Below are positions 14,001 to 23,308 of a DNA stretch of 64,000 nucleotides, one piece after another. Position 1 is the first letter of the stretch. Each line of letters starts with the position of its first letter. The notes under the pieces were generated by a model. It saw only the letters and a program-made list of their open reading frames with translations, ran no database searches and had not been told where the DNA came from. Source of the stretch: Paraconiothyrium sp. Pb-2020 (Eukaryota > Ascomycota > Dothideomycetes > Pleosporales > Didymosphaeriaceae); assembly GCA_022419385.1 (NCBI GenBank), contig JAJUBI010000006.1, forward strand, positions 1,426,001 to 1,490,000, written 5' to 3'. Both the position numbers and the translations under genes were made by a program.

Positions 14001-14775
14001 TAGAGCTATGTATTAGAGATTAAGTAATACTTAATATATACTTTATTAAGATAATAAGACCTAGTAAATTGCTTAACCTAAAGCTCTAAGGTCTGTTTAC
14101 TATTACTTATATTATTAATAAGGGTACTGCCTTTAAACTGCAACTGCCTTTAGAGATAGAATATATCTATAATATCTTTTACCTATAGTTACTTTATTAT
14201 TATATTATAGATCTGTTACCTAGCTAAACTTTAGATAAAGAAGAACTGTTTAAAATTAACCTTAATAATTCTAAGAAGTATAAAGTTAAGATAATCTATA
14301 ATTATTATATTAACTACTACTTAGAAAATAAGTACTACTGCAATAAGAAGGGCCTACTCTAGTACTTAGTAGAATAGGATAACTACCTACTAGGCACTAA
14401 TAACCTATTATAGGAGCCTTAGTCTCTACTTATTATAGTGCCAAAGCTGGTTTATGCCTACTATAATAGCCACCTACGTAAGCCAGTAATATATATAAAG
14501 TTTAGAGACCTATTGCAACAAGAAGAAGTGCTAGACTAGAAAATAGAAAAGCTATATAAAATATAAGCCTATAGAAATACTATACTACCTAGTAAGTAGT
14601 TAAGTTATCTTTAATAAGAAAATTACTGCTACTAAGGTCTATTAATATAACCTATGGCCTCTTTACGTACGTCTCTGCTATATACCTATAAAACACACTA
14701 TTATTGTAACCCCATATACTTAATTTAAATTTAGTACTAAGCCTTAATAGAACTGAGGCCTTAAAAAGGGGGGGG
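8019..14775 (+). mobile_element. Ty3/gypsy LTR retrotransposon 2, RIP-degraded
   Basis: A second decayed element follows element 1. A gag-like frame can be traced from about 8019 and again from about 9300, and a relic zinc knuckle (SNKGHTIAEN) lies near 10030. Reverse transcriptase occupies about 11170-11900, including PILVVKKLVG and the YLDNILIYS core at about 11697-11725. RNase H lies at about 12060-12470 and integrase-like sequence at about 13100-13800. Stops are nearly all TAA/TAG, as in RIP. The protein differs from element 1, so this is a different family and not a duplicate. A polypurine tract of five A and eight G lies at 14763-14775. The element's LTRs were not identified with confidence. 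Confidence 0.85.
14763..14775 (+). other. Polypurine tract of retrotransposon 2
   Basis: Five A followed by eight G, directly followed by TAG TATTATAG. The same layout (purine run, TAG, TATTACAG) is seen at the proposed 3' LTR junction of element 1. A plus-strand priming site is expected just before the 3' LTR. Confidence 0.7.
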
Positions 14776-14778
14776 TAG

Positions 14779-15660
14779 TATTATAGATTAGAGGTGTACA
14801 CCTTTAGAAGCTAAGTTACTAAGGCTTTTCTAAAATAGCTAGTATTCTCTAGCACATCTTAGCAGCCTTAGTGCCCCTTATACCTATAGGGCCAGTAAGG
14901 CTCTATACTACCTACTCCCTATAGTAGTATTTTACTTATTTAGGTAGACAATATAATATTATCTTATATCTATTTAGTTATATACTTAGACCTTTACAGT
15001 AGCTTAGTTTTATTCTAATTAGGCCTAGTATTAACCCTAACCTAGACCTACACTAGTATAACCCTAGCCCTAACCTATACCCACACTAAAAAATTTAGCA
15101 TAGGTATAGGTTAGGGTTAGGGTCGGGTCTTATATAAGCTAACTTAACCCTAATCTAACCTAGACCTATTTACTAGCGTAGTTAAAATTAAAGCATATTT
15201 TCTATATAAGATCTATTAGTCTTTTTATATAATTATTACCTTACTCTCTATAGTAAGGTTAAAATATTTTTATACTCTTTATTATCTATCTACTCTTAAT
15301 TACTAAATATCTATAAGGCTGGCCTAGGTTAGGTACGTGGAAACCCCCTTATAATATAAATCTAATATAGATTTTATTTTTTAGTATCTTAGTAAAAAGT
15401 TATAAGTAATTACTAATACTTATTATTATAGATCTCTTATAAGCTTTATATCTCTTAATATTATATATATACTATTATTAGTATAGAGTCGGACTATGTC
15501 TAAATATATAGTAGTAGTGGCGCGGATATCACTTTATCATATATATAAAGAAATAGAAAAGATTCTCTCTTATTACATATTTTCTATGTATTACTATAAG
15601 CCTAGATCTAGGTCTAGACCCAAGGTAGTCGTTGTAACATAGACTATAATTTTCTAAGTA
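14779..15660. other. AT-rich sequence including probable 3' LTR of retrotransposon 2
   Basis: This stretch begins right after the polypurine tract and should contain the 3' LTR, but the LTR end is not clear. It contains several CCCTAA/TTAGGG-like words. No coding frame is visible. Base composition changes abruptly at about 15,660. Confidence 0.5.
15061..15123. repeat. Telomere-like inverted repeat
   Basis: The arm accctagccctaacctatac (15061-15080) is the reverse complement of gtataggttagggttagggt (15104-15123) with one mismatch in 20, around a 23-base loop. The right arm contains two TTAGGG units, and further CCCTAA words lie at about 15033 and 15146. It lies in AT-rich, RIP-altered sequence. 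Confidence 0.8.
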
Positions 15661-15689
15661 AACATCTACATTTCGACAGCGCCGTTGGT

Positions 15690-15992
15690 AAGCCAAATTA
15701 CTTCAGTCACCCAACACTACCTTCAGCGGCATGCATTCTTCAACTTAGAGTGACAACAATTGGAGGACTGGTCAAAGAAACCTCTCGCTCGGAGCCCCGA
15801 TCATTTGTCGATTCGTTGCGACTGCAGAATTCCGAGCATATGAGCAACTACATGGATGCCTTACGATCAGAGCGCGGTATCACCACCGGGGAATCGATAA
15901 TACGGGAGTTCTCAACGCACGATGAGTCCCATTCCAGCCTCCAGCAAGACATCGATATCGACAAAAGGATCAGAAAGTGGCTGGATAGGTAG
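15690..15992 (+). pseudogene. Truncated coding fragment at the edge of the AT-rich block
   Basis: An open frame with natural-looking hydrophilic composition runs from about 15690 to a TAG at 15990-15992. It reads through LRVTTIGGLVKETSRSEPRS and MSNYMDALRSERGITTGE to RKWLDR. No ATG opens it; the apparent start at 15750 is GTG. It begins where the RIP-altered block ends, so it may be the 3' remnant of a gene cut by transposon insertion. No family is recognised. It could also be chance open sequence. Confidence 0.3.
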
Positions 15993-16823
15993 GGTTCCAG
16001 CTATATTGAGTGTGTAGGAAGTGGCTCATGCCTGTACAGCTACCAACTGGATGGACCACGGAATGCTTCTCGGCTCCGACAAAAAGACAGAGTGGCTATC
16101 GCAGCCGTTGAGAACACCAACATGGAAAATTAGTTACCTGCCAACAGTCCCTCAAGAAGGTATGGGAACAATAAACCCAATAGAAGGAGAACAGAAACCT
16201 CCAACGGACTGGAGAGAAAACAGCACCTACACACTACTTTCCTACCAGAATATTATTGCAGCCACGTGAATACCGCTTAGCCATTGAGGATTCTCTCTAT
16301 GCTGTGCTGTGGCAGTAATATCTGCATTCATGTGCTGAAGGAACTTGTGGGGTAACTTCAAGACGTCTCGCTACCATGTGTAGACTCGCCATCCTGCTCG
16401 TGCTGGTGCGTCTCCAAATGGTGCAGGGCCGCGGGGCTCGCTTCGTGTCCCCCGATCAACGCTGATTGGCCGAACCGCCTCCGGCCCTGGGAGCCGCGGT
16501 ACCCATTACCGAACCCGCTGGGGCATGCTGGTTGGCTCCATCGTCAACACGCATGCGGCCATCTGGGTTCAGGAAACGGCAGAGGGGTTGCGGGCATCAA
16601 TCCGAGAAGCAGTTGGTTCTGTATCTACCCAGCCGTCGTCATGATCGCCGCTCTCACAACGAGACCGTCGTTGCCACCCCTGCGGCTGTATCGCACGCTC
16701 GTCTTCCTATCGACCCGTTTCCTGACCAGTTCAGACTCAGTGGTACTTTTGCCCGCCACTATCTTTGCGAACACACAACAGAGGCAGCCTCGATAGTCAG
16801 AAAGCTAGTCCTGCGAGCCTGCC
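15993..16823. other. Intergenic region upstream of the bZIP gene
   Basis: Normal GC content. Open frames at 16021-16269 and 16466-16873 have no recognisable composition or motifs and are taken as non-coding. The 3' part is the probable promoter and 5' UTR of the bZIP gene. Confidence 0.5.
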
Positions 16824-17747
16824 ATGACTGCGCTGGGTACCGATCCCGGGCATTGGGAGCACCTCTCTCTTAATATGAATACCACAGGAGCACCTGGAGA
16901 CTCAGGTCTCCCCTTCTCAGACTTGCCTGCGCCTCTTGACCAGCATCTATTCGTCTCCGACATAGGACAACCCAAACCCAACGAGAAGCCCACCATCCAA
17001 ACCACAGATATCAGCCTACCTCAGAATCCTCATCGTCCTAGATACCCCAGCGACACCTCCCCGATGATGCCGTTCGCTGACGTGTCTTTGTATCCACCGC
17101 AGGCCTCATTTACCGCCACCAACGCCGATAATATCAAGATGCACGACGCGCTCGATCCTACAACGATATCACCTCTGCAGACCCGTTTCGATGGTGATCC
17201 TATCCCATACGGCTTCCATGCGTCTAACTTCGGCTTCTCGACAGCAGGGAGCGCCTCCTCGGCCACTTCCACGGCACCTTCGCAATGGTCATGTACCGTG
17301 GATCGGGAAGGATACACAGACAAACGGCGGCGTGAGAGTGTGCACACTCAAGCCGAGTCGACTCCATGCGCCGCTGGCAGGCGACGTACGTCCAGCAAGG
17401 CTGAACCTGGCTCTGCACGAGCAGTATCCTTAGAGAAGAACCGACAGGCCGCCAGTAAATGCAGGACTAAGCAAAAGAGGCAACAGGAGGACCTTATTGA
17501 GACAGCGCGAGAGGTGGAGCGCAAGAATAAGCTTTTGAAGTCTGAGGTTGATTGGTTAAAGAGCGACCTGCGGGATCTGATGGAGCTAGTGGGGAATCAC
17601 AACGAATGCCCAGATGGCCGGCTTCGAAGATACGTCCAGCTAGAAGCGGATCGGTTGTCGACTCGCTGCGACAACAGTCCGATTGCTGAGCTTCTCTCAC
17701 CGAAGAGCAGTTCCAATGGGGACAGTGCTTCACCCGAGCATCTCTAA
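16824..17747 (+). CDS. bZIP transcription factor, ATF/CREB-like
   Basis: A 307-aa nuclear DNA-binding protein encoded by one uninterrupted exon. Residues 1-200 are Ser/Pro/Thr-rich and probably disordered. The basic region at about 203-222 carries the signature NRQAASKCR, followed by a leucine zipper at about 224-252 (LIETAREVERKNKLLKSEV). After the zipper, NECPDGRLRRYVQLEADRL resembles the conserved extension of fungal ATF/CREB factors. Family members act as homo- or heterodimers in stress, spore or secondary-metabolite control; the target genes here are unknown. The ATG at 16824 is the first of the frame. It is the first intact gene beside the AT-rich block. Confidence 0.88.
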   Translation: MTALGTDPGHWEHLSLNMNTTGAPGDSGLPFSDLPAPLDQHLFVSDIGQPKPNEKPTIQTTDISLPQNPHRPRYPSDTSPMMPFADVSLYPPQASFTATNADNIKMHDALDPTTISPLQTRFDGDPIPYGFHASNFGFSTAGSASSATSTAPSQWSCTVDREGYTDKRRRESVHTQAESTPCAAGRRRTSSKAEPGSARAVSLEKNRQAASKCRTKQKRQQEDLIETAREVERKNKLLKSEVDWLKSDLRDLMELVGNHNECPDGRLRRYVQLEADRLSTRCDNSPIAELLSPKSSSNGDSASPEHL

Positions 17748-18997
17748 CGTTACTTCACGTGAGTTAGCACCTATGGATGGCTGGAATCTACGTAGAGTCA
17801 AACGAGTGCATGAACGCCCGCTTTGGCTCTGAACCTTTATTGCGAATTTGGTGGCCATCTGTCCTCCTTCCCTTTAAGGTTTATTAGTGCAGCGCTGTCA
17901 TCCAATAATGAATTACGACTGGGGGATTATAAAGCGATGTATCACAAACTATGTATGTTATCAGAACGCGAAAGAAACCATAAAGCACTACTATTTGTTG
18001 TCTCTCATTCATAGTTATTCTCCCGTCATGAGGCGCGCCATCGCCAGCATCACAGTGCAGGATACTGCAATCTCCTCGTCTTATTTCCTACGAGAATCCG
18101 TCATGGTCATGTGCACATAAGTCAAGGTCCATACCTTTTTCTAACCTACTTTACTACGCTAATATCCAACAACACCCACTATGAGACTCGACCTCTACTT
18201 TTGCCTTGGAATGTATTTAAGAGCTACAATAAGGTTTGAGTGATAGTAGGTTAGCGATATAACTTGTGTTTCGAGTAGTGAGGCATAGCGAGCAGAGCGC
18301 ATGAAGTCACGATTATTAGCAGCCTATTATACTTAGCGTGACCTATATGCGAATAGTCAATAATGCGACTATTCTAGGTTCTTCGATAAGTGAGTTAGAT
18401 AGTGACGTTATCGTACATTAGCTACGAGCGCCGTTGCTGGACGTTCTAGCGTGTATAGAAGGGGCATCAATCATATACTTATATTTAAAACAGACCTCTC
18501 TTCTGTCAGTACAGTATTTTCGCCCGGGCGAGGATCGATAATAAGCTTTGTTCGAGTTCACCTAGGTCATAATCGATGAAACGTGGGAATCGTATTCTAA
18601 CAAGGAGTTATAGCGGGGTACTGCTCAGTATGCAATGCGTTGTTGCTTATCTAGGTATCTTATATGCATAGTCCCTATAATTTATATACGTTAACTTTTC
18701 CGAAGACTTTGTAGTGGACTGAGTATTGATGAAGTATATAAGCTTCATGTACTCGAACGCCATGCTTATACTTGACACCTGTAGTGGGTTTTCTGAACCA
18801 ACAAACCAATATGATACAAAGTGCTCAAAGGTCAAATTAGAAATGTGTATAGTTTGACTGAGCAACAGAACGCGGCCAAGACGAAAGAAAGTAATAAATA
18901 TGACAAAAGCACATCCATGCCTATGTCCAGATCGTGGAGGCAGCTTCCGTTCTAGTCAATCAAGGAGCATGACAATTCTCTTCCAGGCACCTGTACC
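17748..18997. other. Intergenic region, partly AT-rich
   Basis: Short open frames at 17823-18120 and 18647-18865 lack coding character. Roughly 18120-18900 is TA-richer than its surroundings, with many TA-containing words, and may be an old repeat remnant. No domain was recognised on either strand. Confidence 0.45.
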
Positions 18998-19971
18998 CTA
19001 CGACCACGGCCCGCCCTGAACTTTCCGCCCACTCTTGGGCTGCATCTCAACGTCGCTTGTATCTCTCGAGTGCGAAGCCTTCTCATCCGCAATCCGCTCG
19101 TGGTATAACTTCGTGATCTCGCTTGGGTGGAAAAAGTTGAAAATTAGCATGACGCAAAGCATCAGCACCGCATCGAAGACATATAGAAACACCTCGTGCC
19201 TGAGCAGGTATCCTGCGTTACCCATGATATACTCGATAACACGAAAAATGCTTCGCACAAGAATAAGCCCACTGGATGCGTAGAGCACCATTAGGTGTTT
19301 CTTCCAAGGCAGCATATTCAGGTCCACATTTCCGGATGCGGGACCATTACGCTGCAGGCGCACGTGGAAGAGTCCTGCGACCAAGACGAAGAAGCCAAAG
19401 AAAGCGAGCTGAAGGAAGAGACCGCCAATGATGAGTTTCTCACCAGTCTTCATGGCACCTTCGGTTTTGGACGCCTGAATTCCTCCTCCCCCACTTTGTA
19501 CTAAGAAGGATAGCACATCACCGGCAACGAAGATCTTTGTAAGCCACTTTTGCCGGATGAGCGAGTGCTTTTCGCCATCGGTCAACAGGATGATGCGACC
19601 CAGGATGATGTAGATGGAGGCGGCAAAAAGGGCGGGTGCCACGAGAAGGAGCAGCGACTGCATGATGAAGGGACCGAGTTTCCATTGGTCGAAGTGCGAT
19701 TGAGCTCGGCCGATGTACCCTACGAATTCAACTGCAGGTCACAGTGATTAGTCAACCTATCCGAGCCAAAAGGTAGAGCGAGAGTCATACATATTCCGCC
19801 GACTGCGAGAGGTATGAAATACCATGTTCTTTTTCGGCCAATTTGAAAGATGTGGTAGAATGTTGTGAGGGCAAAGAGCACAACGAAGATAATAGCCGCC
19901 GGGAGCGAAGGCACATAGCGGTAGAGGACGAAGCGGGTGGTATCATTGACATCCGGGTGAGCTTGAGTCAT
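18998..19971 (-). CDS. RTA1-like 7TM protein (lipid-translocating exporter family)
   Basis: Two exons (19971-19791 and 19731-18998) are joined across a 59-nt intron, GTATGA...GACTAATC...CAG, giving 304 aa. The splice restores GGIFEFVGYIGRAQSHF, the typical RTA1 second-helix motif. The later GDVLSFLVQSGGGG is the hallmark of the family. Seven hydrophobic segments are visible. The C-terminus is cytosolic and charged (HERIADEKASHSRDTSDVEM). Fungal RTA1 proteins sit in the plasma membrane and are linked to resistance to amphipathic drugs such as 7-aminocholesterol and to sphingoid-base export; the substrate here is unknown. The neighbouring regulator is UPC2-like. Confidence 0.88.
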
Positions 19972-20766
19972 TGTATCGAACGCTCGTCGAATGTATGCGC
20001 AGGTGTAGCTCTGGTAGCGTGCACTTCTCGAAGGCGTCGCAGGCTGTCGGAAACCGCAGTATAGATGTACAAGTGAAGGAGACGGTTGTTGCGCTGGTGT
20101 TGCTGACTCTTACATTTGGGCGACGTGGGCAGGCTCCTTTTAAGGTTATGAAGCGACAACGGCTGTGAGGCCCTCACTGGACCCTCTGCCTCGCGTACAA
20201 GGATGTACAGGTACGTATAAGCACGTATAGGCGCGTTTAACGTCGCTCGCACGACTTGGCAAGCGTACTTTGTGTATGCTAATTGGCTCGCATCCTCGCA
20301 CTCACAGCCCTGCGATTGGCTCCGCGACGCGGAAGCTCTTATTGGTCAGGAGCGAGAGGCTGGGCTGGGCGGAGTTTAGCACCCGTAATCTGCGCAAAAA
20401 TAGAAAAAGTCTTTCGGTGACCGGTCCCAAAGTTCTTCGCGGAGCGGAAGACCATTGCGCAATGCGTGAGGGGCTGTGTTGTATCGCGTCGTCCCGTCAA
20501 TGGCTAGGGAGAGGAGCCAATGCTGCGTTTGCGTGTACGGAAAGCAACGCATGCATATGCCATTTTGACCACCCTCCGACGCACATTAAGCTTCCCTAAG
20601 AACTGGGTTCAATTCGAGGAATGCCTGGCGTCGATACGCAGCTTGCGTTTCCATTCAAGGGGCTGCCGGATTCGAGATGCCAGGACGCTGTATAAGCCTG
20701 AAAATTGTGAGAGTCGGACGCAAACTAAAGTAGTATGTATCTGCATCATCAGTAGTATCTGCATCA
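19972..20766. other. Intergenic region between RTA1-like and UPC2-like genes
   Basis: Holds the promoter of the RTA1-like gene and the 3' region of the UPC2-like gene. Open frames at 20270-20599 and 20520-20963 are Arg/Cys-rich, without motifs, and are rejected. An 18-base direct repeat lies at about 20737-20772. Confidence 0.5.
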
Positions 20767-22298
20767 TCATCGTTCTCGAGTACTGTCTTTCACGATCTCA
20801 AGAGGCCAGTCCAGGTAGGCCAGGAGCTCCGGCGTCGCAACCAACAGCTTTTGCGACGCGAGCACGATCCGAAGGGGCCATTCAGCGATCCACCAAGCCA
20901 GTCGACACTCTGTTAGCAGGACTGCGAAGTGAGCAAGTACTAATGCTGTCTAGACTCTGTTAGCAACAAAAGCGTTTACACTTGGATGATGTCGTACAAT
21001 GGGGTCATGCGTCGATATGAGGTGCAGGAATTCTTCTGAGAGACGTGATGACCAACCGAACGCGATGGCCTACAATATATGGAAACATATCAGTCAGTGG
21101 ACGAAGATACGTATGCTATGATCGTTTACATACCAGACGGTCATTCTCTGGAGGACACTGTCGGGTTTTGAGAAAATGAGTGTGTAGATCGTCAATGGCC
21201 AGCGTATAGAAATCGTGAGCCGAAGTTTTTTTGGTCTCTGCAAGCTTCTTCAGTCGGAGAACCTCGGGCACTTCGCCTTTGAATGTGATCCCTGGTCCCT
21301 GCTCAACAATCTTGCTCAACATCTTGCTGTTCATGATCTGAGTCACATGCGGCTGGATGACAAGCGAGACTCCTTGGGCCAATCTAAAGCAATGATGTAA
21401 TGCACCGATGGGGTCCTCAGGTGCTTCCAACTGCGCCGAAGCAAGGTTGTAGGTGACTATAACCACCGCCAACAGGAACATGGCCATAGCCGTCTCTTCT
21501 GTTGGGTGCTCTAGATACTTTCTGTACGTTTCGAGGGCACTGCTGATATGGTTGTCTGCCTGGAGTAGCAAACTTTGCCGGTCAGCTTGGGGTTCGCAAG
21601 CTGTTTTGTGTATTGCAGCCAAAGCAAGAATTCCTCGCAGAAGGAACGGAAAGTCAAGAGCAATTTCAACGCAGTCGATTTGCCAAGCAGGCCAGCGCGC
21701 AGGGTCCACGTTCATGTCTTTGTATGATTTCGTAGACCAGTGGTGCAGAAGGCGCATGTCGGAGATGCTCATCTCGGAACCGAAAACAGGCGCAGAAACA
21801 TCTGGGCTGGCCACGGAAATTGGGCGTTCTGTTATTGTAACGGTATTACTGTCTGGAGGTGTTGGGTAGGTATTTGAGAATCGCTCGCGACTCGGCCAGG
21901 TACAATGAATATCTAATCGAACACAGTTGCCACATCGGGGGTGCTCCTCATTGCACTGATAAGGTCAGTTCGCACATTATGGTCTGTATTCACAAATATG
22001 CGCGGAAGAAAGAATAGCGTACAACAACAATCTAGCCAAGCGCTCTGTTCTGTAAAGAAAACATGGCAGACTGTCGAAACAGCGTCAGAAGTCCTCGATC
22101 AGCTTCCCATGTGCGTCCCAAGTATTCCTGGGACAGGGACGGCGATGTATGCCGCCAGACGTGCACACGGATGGATTGGCTTACCTTGGTATGTCTCTGC
22201 TTGCATTGGAAGCAACCGTTGCGACTTTTCCTATGCGTCTTTCTCTTTGCCGCCCGTTGCTGTTCCGGTGTTTCCGGCTCCTCGATCGGCGTCGCCAT
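20767..22298 (-). CDS. Zn2Cys6 transcription factor, UPC2-like
   Basis: Four exons, all phase 0: 22298-22185, 21955-21134, 21069-20998 and 20949-20767, giving 396 aa. The introns are 229, 64 and 48 nt. The first intron interrupts the zinc cluster: exon 1 ends NGCFQCKQRHTK and exon 2 resumes CNEEHPRCGNCVRLDIHC, together C-X2-C-X6-C-X6-C-X2-C-X6-C. The rest is a fungal-specific regulatory domain, with DFPFLLRGILALAAIHKTA in the middle and LVLAHFAVLL, WWIAEWPLRI near the end. This is the layout of the Upc2/Ecm22-like group, which in yeast senses sterol and activates ergosterol genes. That role here is inference. The last intron, with donor GTACGA, is the least certain. Confidence 0.85.
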
Positions 22299-23308
22299 CG
22301 TCTTGACGGATTTGCGCTGGCATTGACGTCGCTATGAAAGGAAATGGCGGGTAATGCGCGGAAGCTACGACGTGCGAGGACATCGCCACTGTATTATGTA
22401 ATCAACGCTAGCCACTAACGGCGTAGACTTGGATCTAACATGGTATCTCACGATTGGAGGCTGCACTCCAGTGCCCGCACACGTTCCTCCCTCTCCCCTC
22501 AACATTCCTTGGGCGAGAATATGGATCTCGTGTACTGGTCGATAATTTTACATCATTTGAGGAAGTTTGATGCGTCTTCGGACAGCTCCGTACATCGTGC
22601 TTAGATTGTGCGGTCCCAGGTCACGGCACGAACGAATCAATTTCCTCTCCAATACCTACGCGATTGTGACCGCTCGTGATACATGCGATGGATGCGAGTG
22701 TTGTGTGACGCTTGTCTCCTAGACTCCGTGTGCGTCTCTGGCGCCCTCGGAAACGCCGGATTCACCATGTAGGCCAAAATCAAAGTGACCTTTATATTTA
22801 CTGTAATACCCCATCTCTACATCCATCTTACCTAGGGTTAAAGTCTTACATATATCATAGAAACATTATATAGGAGTTACAATCTGAAAACTCTGTTGGA
22901 TATCGGTGCGTCCCCTTGCATGAGGGTGACTGAAGTTCGGCTTTTCCGAAGGGGCCAGAGCGCCGCTGTGTACCCCATATGCGGGGAATGAGAATTTTAC
23001 CCAGACGAGGAGCATCCCCAGATGTTATCCCTGCATCTTCCCGGCGTTTTGAGGGGGTGCAATGTCCTCGGCACAACGATCACCGAGAGCTAGAGCGTAC
23101 CTGTTACTCTCCGTTATGTATCGCTCGCTGCCGTGGACCTTTACCCGCACCTTGAACATCGTGCTGCTTTTTTTCGTTCTACTTGAGCATCCACGTAACA
23201 CCTCACATCTTACACACGGATCTTAAATCCGGCATACACGCAGATCTGTGAGAAGGACTCATCCTGCGAGACGCAGACAGCTGTGGCTTGTCATTCGTCG
23301 TGGCAATC
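22299..23308. other. Divergent intergenic region between UPC2-like and GH106-like genes
   Basis: About 1 kb shared upstream of two divergently transcribed genes. A minus-strand open frame at 22855-23076 has no coding features. No repeat or RNA gene was recognised. It is the probable bidirectional promoter. Confidence 0.5.

Noticed and set aside
16466..16873. 135-codon plus-strand open frame before the bZIP gene
   Set aside because: Overlaps the bZIP start in a different frame and looks like 5' UTR; no motif.
20270..20963. Two plus-strand open frames between the RTA1-like and UPC2-like genes
   Set aside because: They overlap the last exon of the UPC2-like gene antisense and carry no motif.
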